Shown one piece after another: positions 53,713 through 63,104 of a stretch of DNA of 64,000 nucleotides. Each line of letters starts with the position of its first letter. Position 1 is the stretch's first letter. The notes beneath the pieces were generated by a model that ran no database searches, had not been told where the DNA came from, and saw nothing but the letters and a program-made list of their open reading frames with translations. Both the position numbers and the translations under genes were made by a program. Source of the DNA: DASQPR01 sp963727415 (GTDB taxonomy: Bacteria > Actinomycetota > Actinomycetes > Mycobacteriales > Micromonosporaceae); the NCBI GenBank assembly GCA_963727415.1, contig CAVSGF010000002.1, positions 1,302,001 to 1,366,000 on the forward strand, written 5' to 3'.

Positions 53713-53760
53713 TCCGGGCGCGCGGGCGGCCGGCGGAAACCGGACCGCAACCCATCCGAG

Positions 53761-53801
53761 CAGGTCATTCATCGCAGGTCATTCATCGCAGGTCATTCAT
53801 C
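53761..53801. repeat. 14-bp direct repeats upstream of the sulfur genes
   Basis: CAGGTCATTCATCG occurs three times head to tail (the third lacks the last base), 125 bp before the sulfide:quinone oxidoreductase start and 48 bp after the DUF1876 stop. Either slippage products or iterated binding sites. Confidence 0.8.
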
Positions 53802-53925
53802 TGGGCCGGGTGGCGGCCTCAGCTGGGGTCGTTGGACCCTGAATCCGGCACGCCCTCGCTCTTAGCGTCAACAGTGTGGTGATGGCCAATGACGGGGCAC
53901 GCCACCGGGGACAGGGGGTGCAACC

Positions 53926-55180
53926 GTGCGGAGACTGGTGATTCTTGGAGCTGGCACCGCGGGAACCATGGTCGCGAACAAGCTGCGCCGACGGTTGAGC
54001 CGGGCCGGCTGGACGATCACCATCGTCGACCAGGACGACGCTCACCTGTACCAGCCGGGCCTGCTGTTCCTGCCGTTCGGCTCCTACACGCCGGACCAGG
54101 TCCGCAAGCCCAGGCGGCGGTTCATCCCCGACGGTGTCGAGTTCGTGCTCGGTGAGATCGAGCGGATCGACGCCGCCGGGAACACCGTCGAACTCGCCGA
54201 CGGCCGCGGCATCGGCTATGACTATCTGGTCGTCGCAACCGGTGTGACCTCGCGACCGGACCAGACACCCGGGATGCTCGGGCCGCTGTGGCGAACCGAG
54301 CATCTTCGACTTCTACACCTACGACGGGTCTCTGGCGCTCGCCGGTGCGTTGCGGCGGTTCAACGAGGGCCGGCTGGTCGTGCACATGACCGACATGCCG
54401 ATCAAGTGCCCGGTGGCACCGCTGGAGTTCACGTTCCTCGCCGAGGCGTGGCTGCGCTGAGCGCGGCATCCGGGACCGGGTCGAGATCGTCTACGTCACG
54501 CCGCTGCCTGGAGCCTTCACCAAGCCGGTCGCGTCGGCAGCATCTGGGCTCGATGCTGGACGAGCGCAAGATCGTCGTCGAGTCGGACTTCCTGGTCGAG
54601 CGGATCGACAACGAGACGAAGGCCCTCGTCTCCTACGACGAGCGCGAGGTCCCGTTCGATCTGCTCGTCACGGTCCCGCTCAACATGGGTGCGGACTTCG
54701 TCGCCCGCTCCGGTCTCGGCGACGAGCTGAACCTGGTTCCGGTCGACAAGCACACGTTCCTGTCCAAGGCGCACGACAACATCTTCGCGGTCGGCGACGC
54801 CAACAACATCCCGACGTCGAAGGCCGGTTCGGTGGCGCACTTCTCGGTCGACGTGTTCGCCGACAACTTCGTGGCATCACGTCGCCGGGCGGCCGATGAC
54901 CGGAGTCCTTCGACGGCCACGCGAACTGCTTCATCGAGTCCGGCGGCGGCAAGGGCCTGCTGATCGACTTCAACTACGACACCGAGCCGCTGACCGGGGC
55001 GTACCCGCTGCCGGGCGTCGGGCCGTTCCGCGCTGCTGCGAGAGTCGGCCCGCAACCACTGGGGCAAGCTCGCATTCCGGTGGATGTACTGGCAACTGCT
55101 GCTGCCCGGACGTCCGATTCCGTTGCCGGCGCACATGTCAATGGCCGGCAAAGCACCAGCCCGACACCGACGGAGGGGTA
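53926..55180 (+). pseudogene. Sulfide:quinone oxidoreductase-like gene with six frameshifts
   Basis: FAD-dependent NAD(P)/FAD oxidoreductase of the SQR kind. The GTG start gives RRLVILGAGTAGTMVANKL (FAD site), then DAHLYQPGLLFLPFGSY, YDYLVVATGVTSRPDQTPGM and, further on, NIFAVGDANNIPTSKAGSVA. The frame breaks about six times, near 54295, 54458, 54536, 54874, 54904 and 55028. At each, deleting one base restores the expected sequence (for example SIFDFYTYDGSLALAGALRR; RGIRDRVEIVYVTPLPGAFT; NCFIESGGGKGLLIDFNYD; RNHWGKLAFRWMYWQLLLPG). The exact 3' end is uncertain. As printed the protein cannot be made whole. The preserved residues point to recent decay or to base-calling errors. It would pass electrons from sulfide to quinone. 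Confidence 0.85.
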
Positions 55181-55184
55181 AGCG

Positions 55185-55499
55185 ATGCCCGTCACCACGA
55201 TCGGCGCCACCGCCGTCCACGTCGACGCCGAAGGGTTCATGACCGAGTACGACGAGTGGGACGAGGACCTGGCCCGGCAGCTCGCCGCCAACATCGGCAT
55301 CGAGATGACCGACGAGCACTGGCCGGCGATCCGGTTCCTGCGTGCGGACTTCGCGGAGCAGGGCGAGACCGCCACGCTCCGGCGGGTGTCGACCCAGGCA
55401 GGTATTCCCATCAAGCAGCTGTTCACGCTGTTCCCGGGTAAGCCGGCCAAGAAGATGGCTTACATCGCCGGCCTGCCGAAACCTCGTGGATGCGTGTGA
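55185..55499 (+). CDS. DsrC/TusE family sulfur-carrier-like protein
   Basis: 104 aa, the usual DsrC/TusE length, and intact. AEGFMTEYDEWDEDLARQLA and the C-terminal arm AYIAGLPKPRGCV identify the family. The penultimate Cys (Cys103) is present. The second Cys found in true DsrC about ten residues earlier is missing (KKMAYIAG), so a trisulfide between two Cys cannot form. It is more likely a single-Cys persulfide carrier, as in TusE. ATG 55185 follows GGAGGGG. It lies between the SQR-like and DsrE-like genes. Confidence 0.88.
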   Translation: MPVTTIGATAVHVDAEGFMTEYDEWDEDLARQLAANIGIEMTDEHWPAIRFLRADFAEQGETATLRRVSTQAGIPIKQLFTLFPGKPAKKMAYIAGLPKPRGCV

Positions 55500-55565
55500 C
55501 CGCCCGGCGACGTGACCGGTCCGGTTTGGCGCGCCCGCCCGGGCGCTATGAGGAGAGGCGGTTCG

Positions 55566-56106
55566 ATGAAGACTGTGTACGAGGGGCGCTCCACTGAGCC
55601 GGTGCCGGCATCGGCGATCGTTCCTGACTTCGGTGACAGCGGGCCGACCGAGCGCAAGCTCGCCATCATCTGCTCCAAGGGCAACCTGGACATGGCGTAC
55701 CCGGGCCTGATCCTGGCGAACGCCGCGCTCGGCGAGGGCGTCGAAACGCACCTGTTCTTCACGTTCTGGGGCTTCGACATGATCACCAAGTCGCGGATGG
55801 GTGACCTGAAGTTCACGATGCTCGGCAACACGGCCACCCACCTGCCGCAAGGCCTGGGCGGCCTGCCCGGCATGACAGCGATGGCGACGCACCAGATGCG
55901 CAAGCAGATTCAGGACATCGGGGTTCCGGACGTACCGGAGTTTCTGGCCCAGATCGTCGACTCCGGTGGTCACCTGTGGGCCTGCCGGATGTCGGCGGAC
56001 ATGATGCACATCGACGAGTCGGACCTGTATGACGCCGGTCGAGGGGATTATCTCGGCGGCCGACTTCATCGAGAAGACCGACGGCGCGCAGATGCTGTTC
56101 ATCTGA
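55566..56106 (+). pseudogene. DsrE2-like sulfurtransferase with C-terminal frameshift
   Basis: About 180 aa DsrE/DsrF/DsrH-like protein of the DsrE2 type: KLAIICSKGNLDMAYPGLIL, THLFFTFWGFDMITK, LPGMTAMATHQMRKQI and WACRMSADMMHIDESDLYD. Two candidate active Cys are in IICSKG and WACRMS. An extra G near 56037-56038 shifts the frame; without it the end reads EGIISAADFIEKTDGAQMLF and stops at 56106. As printed the last 25 residues are scrambled and the frame runs to 56114. GAGGAGAGG lies before ATG 55566. It probably exchanges persulfide with the DsrC-like protein. Confidence 0.85.
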
Positions 56107-56137
56107 GGTTCTAGTCGACCGGCGCGGACAAGCGATG

Positions 56138-56185
56138 CCGATCACCGCCGCCGGGTCCCGCCCGGGACCCGGCGGCGGTGATCGG
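56138..56185. terminator. Perfect 22-bp-stem hairpin after the sulfur genes
   Basis: The arms 56138-56159 and 56164-56185 are exact complements with a GCCC loop, 31 bp after the DsrE2 stop. It is the longest perfect hairpin I see in the window. Confidence 0.85.
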
Positions 56186-56267
56186 GTCGACCGGCCAGTC
56201 GAGGACCCACGCGAGGTCCTCGACTTTCCTCGTCACCTTCCGGCGGTAAGCGGCAAGCGTCGGCATT

Positions 56268-56349
56268 CCGCCCGGATGAGCCCGCCCGGATGAGCCCGCC
56301 CGGATGGCCCGCCCGGATGAGCCCGCCCGGATGAGCCCGACCGGATCAG
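56268..56349. repeat. 14-bp tandem repeat at the 3' end of the PCC gene
   Basis: Six units of CCCGCCCGGATGAG or close variants run head to tail (one is 13 bp). The last overlaps the stop of the PCC-domain gene (56346-56348). Together with the array at 10921 it is a second case of a short array ending in a stop codon. Confidence 0.85.
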
Positions 56350-56780
56350 CCCGACCGGTCCAGATCGATCAGTGCCAGCCCGATCTCCGGCCGGCTGGTC
56401 TTGCGCAGTACCGCCGGTGCCTGGCGGACGATCACCTCAAGTGTCGGCCAGACGTCGCCGGCCAGCAGGTGACCGCCACGGACCGTCCCATCGGAGAGTC
56501 CGAGCACCGCGTGCACGTGAACCTGGGGACCGTCCGGGCCGACCGCGATGTCGCCGGTCAGGGACAACACCTCGCATTGTTCGGGGATGTCGATGTGCCG
56601 GTAGTCGCGGGCGTCGCGATCGAACCAGCCGACGGTCGCACGCGAGAACGCTCCCACGGCGGTGATCTGCGCCGCCGTCACTTGATGCTGTTCGGCGAAT
56701 GATGACATCTCCGCGAACGCCTCGTCGCCGGGGTCGACGATCAGGACATACGTGTCGTCATCGACACGGCAGGTCTTCAC
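56346..56780 (-). CDS. PCC/DUF296 domain protein
   Basis: 144 aa. The PCC (DUF296) fold is recognised from YVLIVDPGDEAFAEMSSFAE, AAQITAVGAFSRATVGWFD, the metal-binding VHVHAVLGLSDGTVRGGHL and LEVIVRQAPAVLRK. In plants the domain is attached to AT-hooks; bacterial stand-alone forms are metal-binding trimers of unclear role. GTG 56780 lies 5 bp after GGAGGTGA. Its stop lies in a 14-bp repeat array. Confidence 0.88.
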   Translation of the reverse strand: MKTCRVDDDTYVLIVDPGDEAFAEMSSFAEQHQVTAAQITAVGAFSRATVGWFDRDARDYRHIDIPEQCEVLSLTGDIAVGPDGPQVHVHAVLGLSDGTVRGGHLLAGDVWPTLEVIVRQAPAVLRKTSRPEIGLALIDLDRSG

Positions 56781-56957
56781 CGCAATCACCTCCGTCAGGT
56801 GCTGTACCCGATGTCGGCCGGCCTACTCCCGAAGCCGGCAAACCGCGTTGACCTGGGCCGGTTGTCGGGTATGACCATGCTGGTACCGGCCGAGCGCGTT
56901 GGGGGGTGTCGCGACCTTGAGCCAGGTTCTCGCTCCGGCGGATCACCGCGGTGAGTC

Positions 56958-58391
56958 GTGCTAGACCGGCTGACGGTGCTGGTCGGCGGCCGGGTCCGGC
57001 TGCGCGTGATCGTCCTGCTCGCCGGCGTGCTGGCGCTCAGCGCGGCGGACACCGGCGCGGTCGGCGCGGTAGCACCGGAATTGCGCCGGGTGTTCGGGGT
57101 GAGTCAGACGCAGCTTGGTTTGCTGACCGCGGTCTCGTCGGCGGTCGGCGCGATGCTGTCGGTACCGATGGGGGCATTGGCCGACCGGGTGGTACGGGTG
57201 CGGTTGCTGCTCTGGACGGTACTCGTGTGGAGCGCGGCACTCGTGGTCGGCGGCTCCGCCCCGACGTACGGCTGGCTGCTGCTGTCCCGCGTGGCATTGG
57301 GCGGCGCGGCGGCCGCGGCCGGTCCGCTGCTGGCATCGCTGATCGGCGACCTTTTTCCGGTACTGGAGCGGGCGACCATCTACGGGTGGATCTTGACCGG
57401 AGAGATGATCGGGGCCGGTGTCGGGCTCCTGGTCGGCGGGAACATCGCGGTGCTGACCAACTGGCGGTTCGCGTTCTGGCTGCTGGCCGTGCTGGGTGGA
57501 GTGGTGGCATGGGCGGTACGCCGGTGGCTGCCGGAGCCGGCGCGCGGTGGCGCCAGCCGGTTACAACCGAACGCCGCCGCGGTCCGGTTCGGCCGGGCGG
57601 CCGGTTTCCGCCGGGTGTCTCCTGCGGGTGACGGACAAGCGGGGGCATCGGGCGTGCCGGGCATGGGTGCCGACGGCGGGGTCACGGGCCCGGCCGGTGA
57701 GGGCGCGTCGGACCGGTCCCGGCACTCTGTCTGGGAGGGGTTCGCCTACGTGCTGCGAACTCCGACCATCCGGCTGCTCATCGTGGCATCCGCGATCGGC
57801 TACTTCTTCTTCGCCGGCCTGCGCACGTTCATCGTTGAGTTCGTCGAGGGGTACTTCGGGGTAGGCGCGGCCCGGTTCACCCTGCTGGCACTGATCGTTG
57901 GCGCGGCGGCGCTCGTCGGCGTCATCGCCGGTGGCCGGATCACCGACCGGGTGATCGGGCGGCGGCTGCCGACCGCGCGCGTGGTGGTGCCGGCCGTCGC
58001 GTACACCAGCGCTGCCGTACTGTTCCTGCCCGGCCTGTTCGTGGCCTCGCTGATAGTGGCGATCCCGCTCATCTCGGCCGGCGCCGCGATGCTCGCGGCC
58101 GCCAACCCGCCGCTGGACGCCGCCCGGCTCGATCTGGTCCCGGCCACCATGTGGGGGCGCGCGGAGAGCGCCCGTACCGTGCTGCGGCTGTCCGCCGAGG
58201 CGATCGCGCCGTTGGTGTTCGGCGTCACCGCCGATGCGCTGGCCGGTAACGCGACCCGGGCCGGAGCGCTGCGGGATACGTTCGCCCTGATGCTGATCCC
58301 GCTGGTCGCCAACGGCGCCCTCGCCTTCCGGGCGCGCCACACCTATCGGCGTGACGTACGCGCCGCCGAGCGGTTCGATGGGTCTGGCTGA
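56958..58391 (+). CDS. MFS transporter
   Basis: 477 aa with 12 predicted helices. The MFS loop 2-3 motif is MGALADRVVRVRLLL, and DLFPVLERATIYGWILTGEM is in the fourth/fifth helix region. A long central loop (about 195-255) is Gly/Ala-rich and not conserved. The substrate is unknown; the sequence resembles exporters and sugar-phosphate-like MFS. The GTG start has no clear ribosome site. The last 49 bases overlap the end of the convergent FAD/Fe-S gene. Confidence 0.88.
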   Translation: MLDRLTVLVGGRVRLRVIVLLAGVLALSAADTGAVGAVAPELRRVFGVSQTQLGLLTAVSSAVGAMLSVPMGALADRVVRVRLLLWTVLVWSAALVVGGSAPTYGWLLLSRVALGGAAAAAGPLLASLIGDLFPVLERATIYGWILTGEMIGAGVGLLVGGNIAVLTNWRFAFWLLAVLGGVVAWAVRRWLPEPARGGASRLQPNAAAVRFGRAAGFRRVSPAGDGQAGASGVPGMGADGGVTGPAGEGASDRSRHSVWEGFAYVLRTPTIRLLIVASAIGYFFFAGLRTFIVEFVEGYFGVGAARFTLLALIVGAAALVGVIAGGRITDRVIGRRLPTARVVVPAVAYTSAAVLFLPGLFVASLIVAIPLISAGAAMLAAANPPLDAARLDLVPATMWGRAESARTVLRLSAEAIAPLVFGVTADALAGNATRAGALRDTFALMLIPLVANGALAFRARHTYRRDVRAAERFDGSG

Positions 58392-61281
58392 GGCGGCTGG
58401 CGCAGGTGCTCGGCGAGCAACTGCGCCAAGTGCATGCCGGACCGATCGCTCAGCTGGTCCAGTTGGGTTCGGCAGGAGAACCCGTCGGCCAGGACGACCG
58501 CGTCTGGACCGGCCGCCCGTACCGCCGGGAGCAGCGCCGTCTCGGCGACCGCGACCGACACATCGTGATGGCCGCGCTCGACGCCGAAGTTGCCGGCCAG
58601 GCCGCAGCAACCGCCGACCCGGCTGACCTCGGCCCCGGCTCGTGCCAGCAACTCCTGGTCCGGGGACCACCCCATGACGGCGTGATGGTGGCAATGCGGC
58701 TGGGCCACCGCCCGGACACCGGTCAGGTCCGGAAGCTCCGCGCCGCGTTCGGTCAGCAACTCGGCGAGGGTACGGGTGGCTGCCGCGACGCTGGCGGCGG
58801 CTGACCGTTGCGGGCCGGCCGGCAGCAGGTGCTCCGCATCGCCCCGGAACACCGCCGTGCATGACGGTTCCAGGCCCACGATCGGGACTCCGTCGGCCGC
58901 CGTCGGCGCCAGGGACGCGACCGATCGCCCCACCATCGCGCGCGCGGTATCGAGCTGACCGGTGCTGATCCAGGTGAGCCCGCAGCACAGGCCAGGCTCG
59001 GGTACGCGTACCGAGTAGCCGGCCCGCTCCAGCACGCGGACCGCGGCGACGCCCACCTCGGGAGTGAAGTAGTTGGTGAACGTATCGACCCACAGCATGA
59101 CCGGTTCGCCGTCGGCGGCCGGATGGCCGGTCAGCCATTTCCGGAACGTGGTCCGGGCGAACCGTGGCGGTGTGCGCCGGTGATCGATTCCGGCCAGCCG
59201 CTTGCCGGCGGCGGCGAGTGGTCCCCCGAGCATGGCGTTGGCGAGCCCCGGCATCGCCGAGGCGGCCCGGGCCCACCGGGGCAACCAGCCGAGGCTGTAG
59301 TGGGTCACCGGCCGGAGCCTGCCGCGGTACGCCTGGTGCAGCACCTCCGACTTGTACGTGGCCATGTCGACGCCGGTAGGGCAGTCCGACGAGCAGCCCT
59401 TGCAGGCCAGGCACAGATCGAGTGCCTGGTGCACCTCGGGGGCGCGCCATCCGCCGGTGACCACCGATCCGTTGACCATCTCCTGCAGCACTCGTGCCCG
59501 GCCCCGGGTGCTGTCCTTCTCATCTCTGGTGGCGAGGTACGACGGGCACATGACGCCGCCGGCCGCCGTGGTGTTCGCGCGGCACTTTCCGACCCCGCTG
59601 CACCGGTGTACCGCCGACGAGAGGTCGCCCTGGTCATCGGCGAAGGCGAAGGCGAGCTTGTCGCGTACGGCGGGCGCGGGCAGTCGCAGGTCGGCGTCGA
59701 ACGGGCGCGGGCGGACGATGACGCCCGGATTCAGCAGGTCGTCCGGATCGAAGACCGTCTTGACGGCCGCGAACGCGTCCAGGGCGGCGGGGGAGTACAT
59801 CAGGGGCAGCAGCTCGCCGCGGGCGCGGCCGTCGCCGTGCTCGCCGGACATCGACCCGCCGTAGCTTGCCACCAGCCGGGCCGCGTCCAGCAGGAACGCG
59901 CGAAATACCTGGTGCCCGCCCGGGCGGTCGAGCGGAAAGTCGATCCGCACATGGACGCAACCATCTCCGAAGTGCCCGTACGGCACGCCGGTCACGCCGT
60001 GGGTTCCCATCAGTGCCTCGAAGTCGCGCAGGTAGCCGCCCAGCCGCTCGGCCGGAACCGCGGCGTCCTCCCAGCCGGAGTATGAGCGCTTGCCGCCGAG
60101 CGGCCGCGATGCCAAGCCGGCGCCGTCCTCCCGGATGCGCCAGAGCGCGGCGGCCTGGCGGGCGTCGTCGACGACCCGGGCGTCGAGCGCGCCGGCGGCG
60201 GCGATGACGGTGCCGGCGAGCGCGGTCACCTCGGCCGGGGATTCGCCGGACAGCTCGACGAACAGCCATCCGGTGCCGCGTGGGAGGGCCGGGACGGCGC
60301 CCGGACCGCGCCGCGCCACCACGACGTCGACGATGCGCTTGTCGAGGCCTTCCACGGCGACCGGCCCGAAGGCGAGCAGGGCACCGACCGCGTCGGCGGC
60401 GGCCGCCATGTCCGGGTACCCGAGCACGACCAGTGTCGTCGCCGGCGGCGTCCGGACCAGGCGTACGGTCGCGCCGAGCACGGTGCCGAGGGTGCCCTCG
60501 GACCCGACCAGAGCCCGGACCACGTCGAAGCCACGCTCCGGCAGCAGGTGCTCCAGGGAGTACCCGGAGACCTGACGGCCGAAGCGGCCGAACTCGGTGC
60601 GGATGGTGGCTAGGTTCGCGTCCACCACGTCGGTGAGCAAGGCGAGTGTCGGTGACGCTGCGCGGTCCAGCGCGCCGCGCCGGATGTCACAGCGCGGTCC
60701 GCGCCGGATGTCACAGCGCGATCGTCGGCGCCGCGCCGCCGCGCCAGCCGCAGTCGCTCTCCGGTACCGGTGACCAGGTCCAGAGCCTCGATGTTGTCGG
60801 AGGTGCGGCCGTAGCCGAGCGCGCGTGACCCGCACGCGTTGTTGCCGATCATGCCGCCGAGCGTGCATCGGTTGTGGGTGGACGGGTCCGGGCCGAAGCG
60901 CAGGCCGTATGGAGCGGCGGCGCGCTGCAGATCGGCCAGCACGATGCCCGGGTCGATGACGGCGGTGCCGGCGTCGGGGTCGATCGCGTGTACCCGCGAT
61001 AGATGCCGGGACAGGTCCATCACCAGTCCGGTCCCGATGGAATTGCCGGCGATCGAGGTGCCCGCGCCGCGTGCCGTGATCGGCACCCGCATCGATCGGC
61101 ACACTTCACCGGCGGCGATCACGTCGTCGGTGCTGCGGGGGAACGCCACCACCTGGGGCACCACACGGTAGAGCGAGGCATCGGTGGAGTATTCGGCGCG
61201 CCGGCGCGCCGATGAGTCGACCTCGTCCAGCCCGGCGCGGCGGAGGGCGTTGGCAAGATCGGCGGTGGTGGCCTCGGACAT
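58343..61281 (-). pseudogene. FAD-linked oxidase/Fe-S fusion (D-lactate dehydrogenase type), frameshifted
   Basis: About 975 codons. From ATG 61281 the first 200 hold a PCMH-type FAD domain (VPITARGAGTSIAGNSIGTG, DPSTHNRCTLGGMIGNNACG). The frame then breaks near 60675-60690 in a GCGCGGCGCG run. The second frame continues with FAD-oxidase_C (GSEGTLGTV, SGEHGDGRARGEL), two Fe-S sites (CSGVGKCRANT and CLACKGCSSDCPTG) and CCG domains (EPGLCCGLTWIS, VGGCCGLAGNFG). This is the GlcD-GlcF-like fusion that oxidises D-lactate or D-2-hydroxyacids to the quinone pool. A 24-bp tandem duplication lies beside the break, at about 60676-60723. Confidence 0.87.
60676..60723. repeat. 24-bp tandem duplication at the oxidase frameshift
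   Basis: CGCGCCGGATGTCACAGCGC followed by GGTC or GATC occurs twice, back to back. The 24-bp unit itself keeps the frame and encodes ADRAVTSG twice. The frame change lies just beyond it. Confidence 0.85.
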
Positions 61282-61334
61282 GGCTTCATGCTCCCACCGG
61301 CTCCGACGAGCCCGTGAGCAGGCGTGCCGCGCGA

Positions 61335-61385
61335 CCGCTGACTGAGATCATCCGCTAACTGAGATCATCCGCTGACCGAGATCGT
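61335..61385. repeat. 17-bp tandem repeat, three units
   Basis: CCGCTGACTGAGATCAT occurs three times with one or a few changes, in the 204-bp gap between the oxidase start and the glucanase stop. No gene is seen there. Confidence 0.8.
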
Positions 61386-61485
61386 CGTGGCGCCGGGCGC
61401 CAGGTGTGATCACCGGCGGCGCGGGCGCGGCCATCGCGGCCCCGCCCGCGCCGGCGCTGCAGGGACGGCGCGTCCCGGCACGGAA

Positions 61486-62853
61486 TCAGGACTGCATCAC
61501 CCAGCGCTGGGCACCGGTGCCGTTGCAGTCCCAGATCTGCACCTGCGTTCCGGCCGTGGTCGACGCGCCGGGATCGTCAAGGCACTTGCTGGACTGCGGG
61601 TTGTAGTAGGAGTCGTTGGTCTGATGGATGAACACCTGGGCCGCGGTGTTGTTGCAGTCGTATAGCTGGACCTTGGTCCCGTCGGCGGTGCCCCCGCCGG
61701 TGATGTCGAGGCACTTACCGAGCGCGTGCAGGGTGCTGCCGGCCTCGACGTAGGTCCACTGTTGCGCTCCGGTGCCGTTGCACGGCCAGATCTGCACCGG
61801 GGTGCCGTTGGCGGTGTTCGACGAGCGCACGTCCAGGCACATGCCGTTGGCGTTGACCAGGGCGCTGCCGCCGGACGGCGGCGGAGGAGGCGGAGTGCTG
61901 CCACCGCCGGACGTGTACGCCGCTACGTAATCCACCAGCATCGGCACGCCGGATGCGGTGGAGCCGGTGGGGCCACCACCGAACGCGGCCGGGAACGAAC
62001 CGCCCATGGCGACGTTGAGGATCATGAAGAACCCGTGGTGGGTAGCGTTGTCCCAGGTGGTCGAATCGACCTGGTTCGCATTGACCGTGAAGAAGTTGTT
62101 GCCGTCCAGGTACCACCGGATCTGCTCGGGGGAGACGCTGCGGTCGTACTCCATGGCGTACGTGTGGAAGCCGGTCTGGCAGCCGGAGCAGGCACGTTGG
62201 CCGCTGCCGATCCCGGTGTACTCGTTGCATGGGCCACCCGGTGCCACGCCGCAGTGGAGGGTGGCGAACTCGGACGACAGGCCGTTGATGTCCTCCATCA
62301 TGTCGATCTCGCCGATGCTCGGCCAGTTGGTGGCCCCGACGCCGCGGGCCGCGGCGCCCAGCGACCAGAACGCCGGCCAGTAGCCGGCCGCGGCCGCGCC
62401 GCTGACGTTCGGCTGCTGCAACGAAGCTTCCAGCCGGAGCTTCCCGCCGGCCGGGGCGGCGAAGTCGGTGCGCTGGGTTTCGATCCGGCCGCTGGTCCAT
62501 TGCCCGGAACTGTTGCGGATCGGCTTGATCACCAGATGACCGGCGCCGTCCTGGTACACGTTCTGGGTGCTGCTAGTCATCGTCTCGACCTCGCCGGTGC
62601 CCCAGTTCGCGGCGCCGCCGGGGTAGCTGGTCCCGGTGTCGTAGAGCCAGTTGGTGGTGTTGACGCCGGTGCCGGCGGCGCCGTTGAAGTCGTCGGCGAA
62701 TACCTGCGTCCAGCCGGACGGGGTAGGTGGCACCGAGGCGGTGGCCGGAGCCGCCGCCGACACTGAGCCGGCCACCACCGCGGCGGTGGCCAGCGCGCAG
62801 GCGAGCGCGCCGGCCCGCCGGGCACGGGTGATCGGTATGGGTCTGAACGTCAT
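61486..62853 (-). CDS. Secreted GH16 glucanase with ricin-type lectin domain
   Basis: 455 aa. A long basic signal peptide ends near ATA-S (about residue 39). The GH16 domain (about 45-305) has the catalytic motif EIDMME (Glu182 and Glu187), typical of beta-1,3(4)-glucanases. A proline linker leads to a ricin B-type CBM13 domain (about 325-455) with three QxW-like repeats (GAQQWTYV, AAQVFIH, GAQRWVM). It cuts laminarin-type or mixed-linkage glucans outside the cell. ATG 62853 has GAAGGGG upstream. A CebR-like palindrome lies 137 bp upstream. Confidence 0.93.
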   Translation of the reverse strand: MTFRPIPITRARRAGALACALATAAVVAGSVSAAAPATASVPPTPSGWTQVFADDFNGAAGTGVNTTNWLYDTGTSYPGGAANWGTGEVETMTSSTQNVYQDGAGHLVIKPIRNSSGQWTSGRIETQRTDFAAPAGGKLRLEASLQQPNVSGAAAAGYWPAFWSLGAAARGVGATNWPSIGEIDMMEDINGLSSEFATLHCGVAPGGPCNEYTGIGSGQRACSGCQTGFHTYAMEYDRSVSPEQIRWYLDGNNFFTVNANQVDSTTWDNATHHGFFMILNVAMGGSFPAAFGGGPTGSTASGVPMLVDYVAAYTSGGGSTPPPPPPSGGSALVNANGMCLDVRSSNTANGTPVQIWPCNGTGAQQWTYVEAGSTLHALGKCLDITGGGTADGTKVQLYDCNNTAAQVFIHQTNDSYYNPQSSKCLDDPGASTTAGTQVQIWDCNGTGAQRWVMQS

Positions 62854-62989
62854 CGTGAGTGCGCCCCTTCTGTGTTGGGCCGGTTGGGACGGTGCCGACA
62901 CCGGCCTGCCGAGTCCTCGTAGGCGGTGCCGGCACCGCCTGTGTGCTGGGTATGTCGTCGTTGGCACGCGACGGTGTGGCCAACCGGGC

Positions 62990-63001
62990 GGAGAGCGCTC
63001 T
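62990..63001. promoter_or_regulatory. CebR-like operator upstream of the glucanase
   Basis: GAGAGCGCTCTC is a perfect 12-bp palindrome sharing the GAGCGCTC core of the Streptomyces CebR box (TGGGAGCGCTCCCA). It lies next to an AT-rich stretch (63005-63050) suited to a promoter. A LacI-family repressor responding to cello- or laminari-oligosaccharides would be expected to bind. Confidence 0.6.
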
Positions 63002-63104
63002 CTATGCCGTCCTTCTTGTTTACTTATTGGAAAGATAGTTGTCAATACATCGATGTGCTTCTCCGGCCGCTCGCCGCCGCCGGGCATTGACCAGTGGCTC
63101 TGGC

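Noticed and set aside
53926..54963. Reading the SQR-like frame as one intact 345-residue protein
   Set aside because: Its middle and end are out-of-frame Arg/Ser-rich sequence; the conserved protein is recovered only by shifting frames.
56268..56349. Possible CRISPR or attachment-site array
   Set aside because: Contiguous 14-mers, no spacers, no integrase nearby.
57561..59450. 629-codon reverse frame over the MFS and oxidase genes
   Set aside because: Arg/Gly-rich shadow; the overlapping MFS and Fe-S proteins have conserved motifs.
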